Source of the DNA: Mucilaginibacter glaciei
Lineage (GTDB): Bacteria > Bacteroidota > Bacteroidia > Sphingobacteriales > Sphingobacteriaceae
Length of the DNA: 64,000 nt
Reading direction: 5' to 3'
Assembly (NCBI RefSeq): GCF_014773245.1
Contig: NZ_JACWMX010000007.1
Span: forward strand, 1 to 64,000
Shown here piece after piece: positions 16,968-26,594 of the stretch. The position numbers and the translations under genes were made by a program. Under the pieces are notes generated by a model. It had not been told where the DNA came from, did not search any database, and was given only the letters and a program-made list of their open reading frames with translations. Within the stretch, counting starts at the first letter, position 1; the number at the start of each line of letters is the position of its first letter.

Positions 16968-19538
16968 ATGAATAAAGTATTTAAAATAACACTCCCCCTA
17001 CTGTTTATACTTACTTTGTTTAAAGCCGATGGTTTTTCTCAGGCAAAAAAAAAGAAAATGTCTGTTCGCGATTCGCTGCGGATGAGCATCCTGCGCCGAG
17101 ATTCGATGATGCGGACGTTTAAAAAGTCGGATACTTCTATTAACAACCTGCTACAAAAGATTGAATATTACACATCATCATTCAATCAGATCAAAACCAG
17201 CCTGTCGCGCAATATAGATACGGTCGACATCAGTAAGCAACTACCATCATTTGAACGCCGGATAGGTTTGATAAAAACGCTGATAGATAACGATAAGTCG
17301 AGCACGCTGCGCTACCTCTACGCCATCCGGGATATCCTGACCCGGAGTGACGACCAGTTAGACATTTACCAGGAACGGCTTGCTGCCATCAACTCAAAAT
17401 TGGTGCAAAACCAAAACGAGCTATCGTCAATGGACAAGGATTCGAGCCTGAAAATTGTACCTGCCGACAGCAGCCTGCTTACTACCTTCCTGATCCAGAA
17501 AATAGCGATAGATAGCAAGCATAAGCGACTGGATGCCAACAATAAAAAGATCTTACTTAAGATCGGGCTACTGCAAAACCGGATCTCTGCAGCATACATC
17601 TCCCTGCTCGATTTAAAAGACCAGATAGATATTAAGATCCGTGAATTCAGCATCCAGGCTTTAAGTAATGAAAACAACCCTATTTGGGTATTTGACACCG
17701 ATACGACAAGTACGTTCCGTTCGGCTTTAGGTAAAACCGCTAATATGAACAAGCGGCTGCTTAACTTCTTTATAGGCCGCGATCCGCTCATCCATTTCGC
17801 GGGCGCCTTATTGTTTGGGTTATTCTTCGCCTGGATCTATTCAAACAGGCGCAGGGTTTTACGGGTAAAGGCGGCACCACAAGAAGTTTTCCGTCATACC
17901 AAATACGTCACCCTCTATCCAATAACATCTGCAATAATTGTAGCATTTGCCATCGTTCCCAACTTTTATGACCATCCGCCGGTTGTGGTGCAGGAAATAT
18001 TTTTTACTGTATTGACAGCAGGGATATTGCATTTGGTAAAACGAACATGCCCGCCTATTCAGTTTAAATATTTAAATATCTTATTTTGGCTTACGGCTGT
18101 TTATAGTTTCAGCAATTTATTCGTAGAAGTATCCAATACCGATCGCGTTATCGTATTATTATCATCATTAGCTACAGCTATCAGCAGCGTATGGTATCAC
18201 CGCGAGGTGAAGAAGAAACCCGAAGAATACCTTCCCTATACTATTCCTATCATCCGGGTATTCATAGGGCTGCTTATTATCTCTATTTTATGTAACGTAT
18301 TTGGCAGGGTCACCCTGTCTAAAATCATCAGTGTAACGGCGGTTTATAACCTTTGGCTGGCACTGGGTATGTATTACCTGGTCCAGATCCTCATGCAAGC
18401 CCTGTTCATGCAACTGGAGGCAAATAAGGATAGCAGCGCCATAAGTTCGTTTATTGATTTTAAGATGCTGCAAAATAAGTTCAGGAGCATTTTATCTATA
18501 ATGGCGGGCGTGCTATGGGTGATCATGCTTACCCAAAACCTGAGTGTTGAGGACGCAGTATTCAAGTATATTCGAAACTTCCTCACAGAGTCGCGCAGTT
18601 TGGGCGGCACCAATACCCAGTTTACCTTTCAAAGTATTATCATCTTCATCGCTGTTATCTGGTTCTCATCAGTAGCGGCACGTATTATCAGTTACCTGTA
18701 CGAAGTTGCCGGGAAACATGCCAATGATATGGATGTACTGAAAAAGAAGAATCGTACATCTACCCTGCTCATCAAAATGGCCGTGTTTGCTATTGGCTTT
18801 TTGTTGGCTGTAGCGGCTTCGGGCTTCCCGCTTGATAAGATCACTATCATTATCAGTGCGTTCGGTATCGGTATCGGTTTCGGCTTGCAGAACATAGTAA
18901 ACAACCTGGTGTCGGGTTTGATACTGGCCTTTGAAAAACCTATCCAGATAGGTGATATTATAGAAATAGATAACCGCTCGGGCACTATCATGGAAATTGG
19001 CATCCGCAGCAGCAAGATTGCTACCGCCGATGGCGCGGAAGTAATTATACCTAACGGAGACCTGATATCGCATCATGTTGTTAACTGGACATTAAGCAAC
19101 AACAACCGACGGATCGAGCTGATCATTGGGGTAGCATACGGATCGGACGTTGAGAAAGTGAAAGCACTTTTAACCGACCTGCTGAATAATAGCGAGGATA
19201 TTATGGACAACCCTGCCCCGCTGATATTTGTACATAACCTTAATCAAAATTCGGTGGACTTCCGCCTGTTATTTTGGGCAGCGGATATAAACAACTGGCT
19301 CTCGTTAAAAAGCACCATCCTTACCGATATTTATATGATGTTTGATAAGGAACATATCGAAATACCATTCCCGCAAAGCGATATCCACCTAAGGCTTACA
19401 GACGACCAGCAAAGCCTGCTTTTTAACAATAAAAAGAAGAAGCACAAAAAAGTAGCCCATGATGGTAAAGTGCCCGACATAAGCGACTCCAATTTGCCAG
19501 ATGCTAATAGTGCAGGTCCCGTTGCTCCAGATCAGTAA
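16968..19538 (+). CDS. Large MscS-family mechanosensitive channel
   Basis: An 856-residue channel protein that opens under membrane tension. A signal peptide (about 1-24) leads to a long, charged, mostly helical periplasmic region (about 30-255) with coiled-coil character. About ten membrane helices follow (about 270-640). The pore helix is recognisable as FGIGIGFGLQNIVNNLVSG, followed by the MscS beta domain with IEIDNRSGTIMEIGIRSSKI and VIIPNGDLISH. The tail is basic and ends without a domain I recognise. The size and architecture resemble MscK/MscM-type channels. The last 35 bases overlap the end of the convergent GT2 gene. Confidence 0.92.
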   Translation: MNKVFKITLPLLFILTLFKADGFSQAKKKKMSVRDSLRMSILRRDSMMRTFKKSDTSINNLLQKIEYYTSSFNQIKTSLSRNIDTVDISKQLPSFERRIGLIKTLIDNDKSSTLRYLYAIRDILTRSDDQLDIYQERLAAINSKLVQNQNELSSMDKDSSLKIVPADSSLLTTFLIQKIAIDSKHKRLDANNKKILLKIGLLQNRISAAYISLLDLKDQIDIKIREFSIQALSNENNPIWVFDTDTTSTFRSALGKTANMNKRLLNFFIGRDPLIHFAGALLFGLFFAWIYSNRRRVLRVKAAPQEVFRHTKYVTLYPITSAIIVAFAIVPNFYDHPPVVVQEIFFTVLTAGILHLVKRTCPPIQFKYLNILFWLTAVYSFSNLFVEVSNTDRVIVLLSSLATAISSVWYHREVKKKPEEYLPYTIPIIRVFIGLLIISILCNVFGRVTLSKIISVTAVYNLWLALGMYYLVQILMQALFMQLEANKDSSAISSFIDFKMLQNKFRSILSIMAGVLWVIMLTQNLSVEDAVFKYIRNFLTESRSLGGTNTQFTFQSIIIFIAVIWFSSVAARIISYLYEVAGKHANDMDVLKKKNRTSTLLIKMAVFAIGFLLAVAASGFPLDKITIIISAFGIGIGFGLQNIVNNLVSGLILAFEKPIQIGDIIEIDNRSGTIMEIGIRSSKIATADGAEVIIPNGDLISHHVVNWTLSNNNRRIELIIGVAYGSDVEKVKALLTDLLNNSEDIMDNPAPLIFVHNLNQNSVDFRLLFWAADINNWLSLKSTILTDIYMMFDKEHIEIPFPQSDIHLRLTDDQQSLLFNNKKKKHKKVAHDGKVPDISDSNLPDANSAGPVAPDQ

Positions 19539-20568
19539 ACTTATTCTTTTTACCTACAAAGAAATCCCAAACAATGCTGCGGCTGTAGGTGCCGGTTTGG
19601 GTTTGAGAATTGAGATGTTTGATGCTGGATTGAGCTTCTTTCTGACTGGCGGACTTTCTGTCTTTCGGACTAAAAATCTTCCGCACAAAATTCTGATGAG
19701 CACGGCTTACCGCCCAGGCATCCTTGCGTTTGCCTTCCATTAAAAAGCGGGTAAGTGCCAGCAGGTCCATAAAAAAACGGATTGTGATAACCCAAAATGC
19801 TTTCCAAAACGGCAGGTTGTTTTTGAGCAACAATAAGTTATTACGGAAATTGAGATAGGTTTTAAAGGGGTTCTCCGCATTTAAAGTTCCGCCCCCAACG
19901 TGATAAACCTGGCTTTGCGGGCAATAAACCACTTTATAACCCATGTTTTTTAAGCGCCAGCAAAGGTCAATTTCCTCCATATGGGCAAAAAAACTTTCGT
20001 CAAACCCACCCGCCAGGTCCCAGCATTTCTTTTTAATGAACATTGCCGCACCCGATGCCCAAAAAATTTCGCCTGCCTGCTCGTACTGGCCCGTATCTGC
20101 CTCTATATCAAAGAAAATGCGCCCGCGGCAAAATGGGTACCCATATTTATCAATAAAGCCGCCGGCAGCACCCGCGTGCTCAAAATAATCTTTTTGAAGG
20201 AATGATTTGATCTTAGGTGCTGCCGCAGCAATCAATTCATCACTTTCCATTTGGGCAATTACGGGTTCTATCCAACCCGGTTCCACTTCAACATCGGAGT
20301 TGAGCAGGATATAGTAGTCGGCCTCCACTTTGGCCAGCACTCGGTTATAGCCGCCGGTAAAGCCGTAATTATCGTTATTTTCAATAATGGTTATAGACGG
20401 ATAAACGGTACGAACGAAAGCAATAGATCCGTCAGAAGAACCGTTATCGCCAACCACAACCTCCAGGTTAGGCCAGGTTGATGCCAACACCGATGGCAAA
20501 AAATCACGAAGGTATTTAAGGCCGTTCCAGTTTAAAATCACTACGGCAACTTTGGGTGCTTGCATCAT
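19504..20568 (-). CDS. Family 2 glycosyltransferase
   Basis: A GT-A fold glycosyltransferase of 354 residues resembling rhamnosyltransferase-like GT2 enzymes. The fold start reads VAVVILNWNGLKYL, followed by VVGDNGSSDGS and LLNSDVEVEPGW, which supplies the metal-binding acidic residues. Later come the acceptor-side GGFDESFFAHMEEIDLCWRLK and the YHVGGGT segment. No signal peptide is present. A hydrophobic stretch near 255-275 may anchor it to the membrane. Its start overlaps the stop of the LpxL-like gene by four bases, so the two are coupled and may act on the same envelope lipid. Confidence 0.93.
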   Translation of the reverse strand: MMQAPKVAVVILNWNGLKYLRDFLPSVLASTWPNLEVVVGDNGSSDGSIAFVRTVYPSITIIENNDNYGFTGGYNRVLAKVEADYYILLNSDVEVEPGWIEPVIAQMESDELIAAAAPKIKSFLQKDYFEHAGAAGGFIDKYGYPFCRGRIFFDIEADTGQYEQAGEIFWASGAAMFIKKKCWDLAGGFDESFFAHMEEIDLCWRLKNMGYKVVYCPQSQVYHVGGGTLNAENPFKTYLNFRNNLLLLKNNLPFWKAFWVITIRFFMDLLALTRFLMEGKRKDAWAVSRAHQNFVRKIFSPKDRKSASQKEAQSSIKHLNSQTQTGTYSRSIVWDFFVGKKNKFTDLEQRDLHY

Positions 20569-21449
20569 TTATTCATATCCTCGGGCTTGAATTTCCACCG
20601 GCGGTGGCTCCAAAGCCAGTATTGGGGGGTTTCTTTTATCTGTTTATCCAGGTACGCTACATGCGTGTTGGTAATTTCGTATTGGGCGGTCTCTTTCGGG
20701 TTTTCAATTAGCGGTACCAGCGTGTAGGTATAATAGCCGCGTTTTATCCGCTCTATCCGGTAAAATACTACCACGGCATTAGTCATTTTAGCAATTTTTT
20801 CTATCCCTAAAAAAACGGCTGTCGGCTGGTTTAAAAAGGTGGTGAAATAAGTTATCTCATGCCGTACGGGTGTTTGGTCTGATGCTAAAACACTTATCGT
20901 GAGTTCGTCCTTTAAAGCAATCATCGTACGCAGCGTTTGTTTCATCGTAACCATCATGGCGCCAAACCTTGCTCGCTGCTTGTTCAAAAAAGCATCGAAC
21001 GTTGGGTTGGTAAGCGGCTTGTATACAATAATTGTTTTGTTAGGCGTAAGCCGCCCAAAGGCCAATGCCGCCATTTCCCAGTTGCAATAGTGCCCTGCAG
21101 CTGCAATAATGCTGCGGTTTTGTGCAAAGTAGTGGTCAACAATTTCGGGGTTGGTGATCCGCATGCGGGTAAGCAGTTCCTTTTCACTAATGCTGATCAT
21201 CTTAAAAGTTTCCACCAGCAAATCGGCCATGTAATGAAAATATTGCTTTGCTATTTTAATACGCTCTGCTTCGCTTTTTTGCGGGAAGGAATTTCTTAAA
21301 TTATCGGCAACCACACCCCTACGGTATTTGATAACATAGTAGATTATGAGGTACAAAAAATCGGACACGAGATATAAAAACCAAAACGGCAGTAACGAAA
21401 ACAGGTACCAAAAAAATATACCCGTGTAATTCACCACCTTTTTTAACAT
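20565..21449 (-). CDS. LpxL/HtrB-like lipid A acyltransferase
   Basis: A membrane-bound acyltransferase of the lysophospholipid acyltransferase superfamily, which adds secondary acyl chains to lipid A. It has an N-terminal membrane helix (about 8-40). The catalytic HX4E motif reads HYCNWE, in AAGHYCNWEMAAL. The family segment with ASDQTP follows. I prefer the ATG at 21449 (MLKKVVNY), because relatives begin at this point; an ATG 27 bases upstream (21476) is the alternative. Coupling with the GT2 suggests one envelope-lipid operon. Confidence 0.9.
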   Translation of the reverse strand: MLKKVVNYTGIFFWYLFSLLPFWFLYLVSDFLYLIIYYVIKYRRGVVADNLRNSFPQKSEAERIKIAKQYFHYMADLLVETFKMISISEKELLTRMRITNPEIVDHYFAQNRSIIAAAGHYCNWEMAALAFGRLTPNKTIIVYKPLTNPTFDAFLNKQRARFGAMMVTMKQTLRTMIALKDELTISVLASDQTPVRHEITYFTTFLNQPTAVFLGIEKIAKMTNAVVVFYRIERIKRGYYTYTLVPLIENPKETAQYEITNTHVAYLDKQIKETPQYWLWSHRRWKFKPEDMNK

Positions 21450-21487
21450 TATTTTAACCAATTTTGCCACAAACATAAAAATAATAT

Positions 21488-22099
21488 ATGATTGAGAATG
21501 GTGCTGTTTTCCCGTTGTTTTATTTGCCGCCGGTTGACTATTTTACAAAGCTGAATGCTTTTAAACCCCATATCGTATTGGAGGTAGAAGAACATTTCCC
21601 TAAGCAAACCTATCGCAACAGAACCAACATCTACTCGCCCGATGGCCCTTTGAGTTTAACCGTGCCGGTATCAAAAGGCTCGAAAAACCACACTAAAACC
21701 AAAGATGTTAAGATAAGTTACGATTTTAAATGGCAGCGCCTGCACTGGTTAAGTTTAAGCGCATGCTACCGCAGCTCGGCATTTTTTGAATATTATGAAG
21801 ATGATTTCGCCCCTTTTTATGAAAAAAACTTCACGTACCTTGTAGATTATAATCGCGAACAACTGGAACTATTGCTGCGCCTGCTAAAAATAAAGATACC
21901 ATTGCAATTTACCGAAACTTATGAAGCAGCTTACCCTAATTTAACCGATTTGCGCAGCACCATGAGCCCCAAAATTGAGCCCGATGTGGAACAAAAAGCG
22001 TATTTTCAGGTTTTTGAGGAACGGCAGGGCTTTTTGAAAAACCTGAGCATCGTCGACCTTTTATTTAATCAGGGCCCACAGGCTTTAAACTATCTGTAA
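21488..22099 (+). CDS. WbqC-like family protein
   Basis: A 203-residue cytoplasmic protein of the WbqC family. Members occur in O-antigen clusters and have been proposed to act in sugar-nucleotide modification, although their reaction is not well defined. Family-like segments are FPLFYLPPVDYFTKL at the start, the YRNRTNIYSPDGPLSLTVPVSKG block (about 40-65), and the WQRLHWLSLSACYRSSAFFEYY stretch (about 82-105). The next gene, corA, begins immediately after the stop codon. It is divergent from the LpxL-like gene. Confidence 0.85.
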   Translation: MIENGAVFPLFYLPPVDYFTKLNAFKPHIVLEVEEHFPKQTYRNRTNIYSPDGPLSLTVPVSKGSKNHTKTKDVKISYDFKWQRLHWLSLSACYRSSAFFEYYEDDFAPFYEKNFTYLVDYNREQLELLLRLLKIKIPLQFTETYEAAYPNLTDLRSTMSPKIEPDVEQKAYFQVFEERQGFLKNLSIVDLLFNQGPQALNYL

Positions 22100-23224
22100 A
22101 TGGCAACTTATACCAAGCGTGTACATTATAAAAACCGCAAACGCCAAATCAATGTGGGTGCGCGCCCGGGCTCCATCATTATCCCTGATGATGCGGTAAA
22201 GCCGCAGATCGTGATCTACTCGTTCAACGAGACAGACCTGCAAACCAGTAAAGGCACGGATATGAAGGCCATTACTCAACAGATCAAAAAATGTAAAGAC
22301 CACACCCACTGGATCAAGATAAATGGCCTGGGCGATGCCGCCCTGATTGAGGATATTGGTACTTTTTTAGACATTAACCAACTCGTATTAGAGGATATTG
22401 TTAATACCCACCAGCGGCCAAAATTTGATGAGTACGACGGTTACGTATTCGGCACCAGCAGGGTTATTTACTTCAATAAAGAAAACGAACTGGTGAACTG
22501 CCAGTTCAGCGGAATAGTGAAGGATAACATCATCATCAGTTTTGAAGAAAGCCATCTGGATTATTTCGAAGCTGTTACTACCCGGTTAAAGGCCGGGAAG
22601 GGAATCATCCGGGTAGGTGGTCCGGGATATATCTTTTATGCGCTAACTGACACTATCCTCGATAACTATTTTGTGCTGCTATCGCAGATTGGTGATATGA
22701 TAGATACCACCGAAGATAAACTTTACCAACGGCCCGATAAAAGTATCATGTTTGATGCGCAGCAACTGAAGCGCACGCTGATCATCATCCGCCGCTCCTG
22801 CTGGCCCGAGCGGGACAAGATCAATGATATGATCCGCAGCGAAAGCGATTTGATTAGCAAAGATACCAAACTTTACTTGCGTGATGCCTACGACCATTGC
22901 ATCCAGGCAATGGATATGGTAGAGAGTTATAAAGAGGTAACCAGCAGTATCATCGACCTTTACCTGTCGATGGTAAGTAACCGTATGAACGAGATAATGA
23001 AGGTGCTCACCATCATCTCGGTAATCTTCATTCCCCTAACCTTTATTGCAGGAGTTTACGGGATGAACTTTAGCCGCGAAGATGCACACGGCCACTTAAT
23101 TCCCGATAACATGCCTGAGCTTTACATGCACCACGCCTATATTTATGCGCTCCTGCTCATGTTTTTTATCGGAGCAGGACTGGTGGCAGTATTTTGGAAA
23201 AAGGGTTGGTTTAATAAGTTGTAA
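22100..23224 (+). CDS. corA: CorA-type Mg2+/Co2+ channel
   Basis: A divalent-cation channel of the CorA family. The large N-terminal cytoplasmic domain (about 1-290) has the expected alternating alpha/beta and long helical parts, with VLEDIVNTHQRPKFDEY a recognisable segment near 90-110. Two C-terminal membrane helices carry the pore signature YGMNF (GMN) between them. The length (374) is normal. It directly follows the wbqC-like gene with no spacer. It is the second Mg2+ transporter in the window beside MgtE. Confidence 0.95.
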   Translation: MATYTKRVHYKNRKRQINVGARPGSIIIPDDAVKPQIVIYSFNETDLQTSKGTDMKAITQQIKKCKDHTHWIKINGLGDAALIEDIGTFLDINQLVLEDIVNTHQRPKFDEYDGYVFGTSRVIYFNKENELVNCQFSGIVKDNIIISFEESHLDYFEAVTTRLKAGKGIIRVGGPGYIFYALTDTILDNYFVLLSQIGDMIDTTEDKLYQRPDKSIMFDAQQLKRTLIIIRRSCWPERDKINDMIRSESDLISKDTKLYLRDAYDHCIQAMDMVESYKEVTSSIIDLYLSMVSNRMNEIMKVLTIISVIFIPLTFIAGVYGMNFSREDAHGHLIPDNMPELYMHHAYIYALLLMFFIGAGLVAVFWKKGWFNKL

Positions 23225-23251
23225 GTACCTTCATCAGGAGATTTTATTAAT

Positions 23252-24373
23252 CTATTTAACAACGGTCAAATATTTCTTCTTCAGCCACGCCCTTACCGGC
23301 TCATCATACAATTTCAATGCGGCATAGCCCAGCAGCACAAAAAAGAAGAACAAACCAACAGCGACAGCAAAAACGGTGGTACCGGCCGGTTTGGCTGTTG
23401 CTATCCAAAGGGTATAAACGTAAATAAAAGGGTAGTGCATAATGTAGATCGGGTAAGAGATCTCGCCCGAAAACTTGCATAGTGTAGCCCAACGGCCGCT
23501 TATCTGCCCCCCTGCGCCCATTGCTACGATCAATGGGAAAGCGATGATGATACAGGCTGCATCGTAGTAACCATTCCAGCTATACCACGGGAAGAAGAAG
23601 AGCGCCATTAAAACTAACGAGCAAACGATGTATGCCATCGGTATACGGACCAGTTTACCCGTACGGAACAATAATAAACCCGCAAAGAAAGGGAACATCA
23701 TCCGCACAGGTGCAACCCAAATATTAGGATAACCGCCCGAGTTTGGGCCGTAAAAGAAATCGGCAATAAATTTTGACTGGATCTTACCGTATCCCCAACC
23801 CGTGCCTACGTCGCCATGATCTACCGATACTATAGTGAGTATAATGCCGCTAATGATAACCAGCGTCCATAAAGCAGCCTTATTTAATTTGCGGCCAATT
23901 ACGGCATAAAGGATGTTTGCAATGTACTCCTGCATTAAACTCCAGCAAGGGCCGTCTAAAGGGTGGGTTTCGCCCCAGCCGCGTACATCCATGGATGGAG
24001 GTGCAGGCAGTAAAGTAAATCCGAATAGAATTATAGTAACAAATTTGCCAATGTCAATAACACTCGTAGCTCTGAAAGGATCTAAAAGAAAAACAATAGC
24101 ACCCACTACAGTTCCCAAAATTACCAGCGGGTGCAGCCTGTTAAGCCTGATCTTCATAAATTGTTTGATGGTCATGCCTTTAGCCCAGCGATCGTCATAG
24201 GCATAGCCCACTACAAATCCTGATAGCAGGTAAAAAAAGTCTACCGCCAGGTACCCGTGATGCATTGGGTGCTTGGTTAGATCAGGATAAAATCCTTCCA
24301 TTAAATGGAATATGACAACTAAAATAGCGGCAGTACCGCGCAGTCCATCTAAAATAGGATAATGTGGTTTCAT
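23252..24373 (-). CDS. Membrane acyltransferase (acyltransferase 3 family)
   Basis: A multi-helix membrane acyltransferase that typically O-acetylates sugars on surface glycans. The family start is clear as YPILDGLRGTAAILVVIFHL, whose Arg and His belong to the conserved catalytic region. A further family-like part contains FYLLSGFVVGYAYD. About ten hydrophobic segments follow. I use the ATG at 24373 (MKPHYPIL), because the 20 residues encoded upstream do not resemble the family. It stands alone between the convergent corA and the AI-2E permease; a hairpin lies in the upstream gap. The target glycan is unknown. Confidence 0.9.
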   Translation of the reverse strand: MKPHYPILDGLRGTAAILVVIFHLMEGFYPDLTKHPMHHGYLAVDFFYLLSGFVVGYAYDDRWAKGMTIKQFMKIRLNRLHPLVILGTVVGAIVFLLDPFRATSVIDIGKFVTIILFGFTLLPAPPSMDVRGWGETHPLDGPCWSLMQEYIANILYAVIGRKLNKAALWTLVIISGIILTIVSVDHGDVGTGWGYGKIQSKFIADFFYGPNSGGYPNIWVAPVRMMFPFFAGLLLFRTGKLVRIPMAYIVCSLVLMALFFFPWYSWNGYYDAACIIIAFPLIVAMGAGGQISGRWATLCKFSGEISYPIYIMHYPFIYVYTLWIATAKPAGTTVFAVAVGLFFFFVLLGYAALKLYDEPVRAWLKKKYLTVVK

Positions 24374-24456
24374 GAAAAGGCTAATTGGTTGATTTAGGCC
24401 TTTAAAGATAACATAAGATGGGGAACTGTGCAAGCACTAAGGGAGGAGCAAATCAA

Positions 24457-24491
24457 ACTGCTGATGCCGTCATGACGACAACATCAGCAGT
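24457..24491 (-). terminator. Hairpin downstream of the AI-2E permease gene
   Basis: ACTGCTGATG (24457-24466) pairs perfectly with CATCAGCAGT (24482-24491) around a 15-base loop that itself contains the palindrome CGTCATGACG. On the minus strand it follows the permease stop at 24503, with only a weak T-rich tract after it. It could be a terminator or a regulatory hairpin. Confidence 0.5.
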
Positions 24492-24502
24492 GAATATTAT
24501 CT

Positions 24503-25621
24503 TTAACCCTTAACCTTTTTATTTCTGGCTACCAGTTTGGTTGCCAGTTTATTTTGTTTCTTTTCTTCGTCGCCCAAGATAATGCCCCATGGTTGCAGGC
24601 TCTCCACCCTGTCAAAAATGATCTTCAGCACCGCAATAACGGGAATTGAAAGGAACATACCGGATACTCCCCAGATCATTTCGCCGATAATTACACCTAA
24701 AATAGTTATCAATGCATTGATACGCACTTTTGAGCCTACTACCACAGGTAACAAGATGTTACTATCGATTAAGTGGGTTATTACGAGCGTACCAATAACC
24801 AGCAGTACTTTGCTGGCAACGGTGGCAGTAGCAAAGGTGATCAATGCGCTAAGTACCATGGCGGAGAAGATACCGATGTAAGGGATGATGTTTAGCAAGC
24901 CCGTTATCAGCCCCAATAAAATAGCGTATTTAATACCCAGTGCCCAAAATGCAAGGCTTACCGCACCGGCCACTATAGCCATTTCTATCAGCAAACCAAT
25001 AATGTATTTACGGATAATGAATTGCACCTGCTCTACAATTTCGTGCACCATTTTTTTGTTTTCTTCTAAAAAAACCGACTCTAAAAACTTCATGATCAAG
25101 GTGCGGTACAGCAGGAAGAAAAAGGTATAGATAAATGTAAAAACCAGGAATAGCAGGATAGATGATAGAGAAAGTAGTGTGGTACTTACCACAGTAGTGC
25201 CCGATGCCAGAATCTTTTCTTTAGCGGTATCAACATAGGTGGCCTGTTTGCTTTCGTTTACATGGAAATTGGCCGACACCCAATCCTGCAAACCGTCCAC
25301 AGATTTATGTAACTGTGTTTGAAACTGCGGCCAATCGTTAGCCAGGCTTGAAACCTGTGAGCCGATAACATAAAGAATGATGCCTATTGCCGATAATAAA
25401 AGGATCACCGATATCATTGATGCAGCACTGCGCGGCAGCCTGATCTTTCTCTCAAAAAATTGAGCCACCGGCAACAATAGTATGGAGAACAGGCAGGAGA
25501 ATATGAGCGGAGACAAAATCTCTTTAGCTAAAATAACCAAATAGCCAATGGCAAAAAGGCTAAAAAGCACGCAGGCCAGCTTGATGTAAAACGGAAGGTT
25601 TGTAAAATTCTTAATATCCAT
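24503..25621 (-). CDS. AI-2E family (PerM/TqsA-like) permease
   Basis: A polytopic membrane protein of the AI-2E transporter family, with about eight membrane helices. A long cytoplasmic-like middle region (about 75-150) contains residues such as QTQLHKSVDGLQDWV. The C-terminal hydrophobic region contains GLLNIIPYIGIF and the family segment near VVGSKVRINALITILGVIIGE. Family members include the quorum-signal exporter TqsA and Na+/H+ antiporter-like proteins, so the substrate is not assigned. I use the ATG at 25621 (MDIKNFTN), with an upstream alternative at 25642. It is monocistronic by position. Confidence 0.88.
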   Translation of the reverse strand: MDIKNFTNLPFYIKLACVLFSLFAIGYLVILAKEILSPLIFSCLFSILLLPVAQFFERKIRLPRSAASMISVILLLSAIGIILYVIGSQVSSLANDWPQFQTQLHKSVDGLQDWVSANFHVNESKQATYVDTAKEKILASGTTVVSTTLLSLSSILLFLVFTFIYTFFFLLYRTLIMKFLESVFLEENKKMVHEIVEQVQFIIRKYIIGLLIEMAIVAGAVSLAFWALGIKYAILLGLITGLLNIIPYIGIFSAMVLSALITFATATVASKVLLVIGTLVITHLIDSNILLPVVVGSKVRINALITILGVIIGEMIWGVSGMFLSIPVIAVLKIIFDRVESLQPWGIILGDEEKKQNKLATKLVARNKKVKG

Positions 25622-25740
25622 ATTGTAGGGGTTAAATACCAAGCTAAACCACTTGCTCGCCCAAATAACATGTTTTGAGATATTATGTTTTTCACGATAT
25701 AAATTATGCTACCACCTTAAGGAGTATCGTTTTGAAATAA

Positions 25741-25776
25741 AAAAGGGTATCTAAACATTCGTTTAAATACCCTTTT
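25741..25776 (-). terminator. Rho-independent terminator of msrA
   Basis: AAAAGGGTATCTAAAC (25741-25756) pairs with GTTTAAATACCCTTTT (25761-25776), a 16-base stem with one wobble pair and a 4-base loop. Read on the minus strand it ends in a T-run followed by ATTT. It lies 17 bases after the msrA stop. Confidence 0.85.
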
Positions 25777-25793
25777 CTTATAACGACCTGTCG

Positions 25794-26450
25794 TTATTTT
25801 TGAAATTCAGGTTTTAACTCCGCCTTCATCGCTTTGCGGAATTTCATAACCTTCGGTTCAGACACGCTGCTGATGTAAGGATTATCGCCGTTAGTGCGGT
25901 AGTAACCTTGATGATAGTTCTCGGCAGCGTAAAAAGCTTTGAAGGGTACCACCTGCGTAACTATGGGATTGCTGTAATGCTTGGTAGCATTTACTTTTTT
26001 AATGATACCTTCTATAGTAGCTTTCTCTTCCGGGGTACGGTAAAACGCGATGGAGCGATAGTCGGTACCTTCATCCGGCCCCTGGCGGTTAAGCGTGGTT
26101 GGGTCATGTGCAAAAAAGAACGACTCTGCTAACGTGGCATAGCTGATTACTTTAGGGTTGTAATACACCTGCGCAACCTCGGCATGATTAGTAGTACGGG
26201 TGCTTACCTCTTCATAGGTTGGGTTTTTGGTATTGCCACCTGCATACCCCGATACTACTTTGTTAACTCCTTTCAATTCGCTCATAGCCTCGCTCATACT
26301 CCAGAAACATCCGCCCCCAAAAGTAGCTACCGCTTCGCCTGCTGCCGGTTTAGGCACCGGCGCTATGGCGTTTTTATTACCACTTGTCTGGCCGTTTGCA
26401 CAGCCTAAAAATAATATAATCGATGCAAAATATAATCCTATTCGTTTCAT
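25794..26450 (-). CDS. msrA: Peptide methionine sulfoxide reductase MsrA, lipoprotein form
   Basis: Reduces methionine-S-sulfoxide in oxidised proteins. The catalytic motif GGGCFWSMSE, with nucleophile Cys near 48, is followed by GVNKVVSGYAGGNTKNPTYEEV and HAEVAQVYYNP, all standard MsrA blocks. The N-terminus carries a lipobox, LFLGC (Cys17), preceded by a hydrophobic run, so the protein is probably exported and lipid-anchored in the envelope, where it would repair periplasmic proteins. It is a single gene with its own downstream terminator. Confidence 0.95.
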   Translation of the reverse strand: MKRIGLYFASIILFLGCANGQTSGNKNAIAPVPKPAAGEAVATFGGGCFWSMSEAMSELKGVNKVVSGYAGGNTKNPTYEEVSTRTTNHAEVAQVYYNPKVISYATLAESFFFAHDPTTLNRQGPDEGTDYRSIAFYRTPEEKATIEGIIKKVNATKHYSNPIVTQVVPFKAFYAAENYHQGYYRTNGDNPYISSVSEPKVMKFRKAMKAELKPEFQK

Positions 26451-26594
26451 GATTGTCAGTTTGATTTATATGTACAATTTACGCATTTAATAAACAGGTA
26501 GTTGTAATTGAACGTCATCTGCGGGTAAAGTTGATTTACCCGGTAACTACTACTTAGTAAAATCACCACCTTGCGAAGCTGCTCTACGTTTGGT

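Noticed and set aside
26522..26542. Perfect 8-base hairpin CGGGTAAA/TTTACCCG
   Set aside because: No T-run follows on either strand, so I did not call it a terminator. It might still be an RNA structure.
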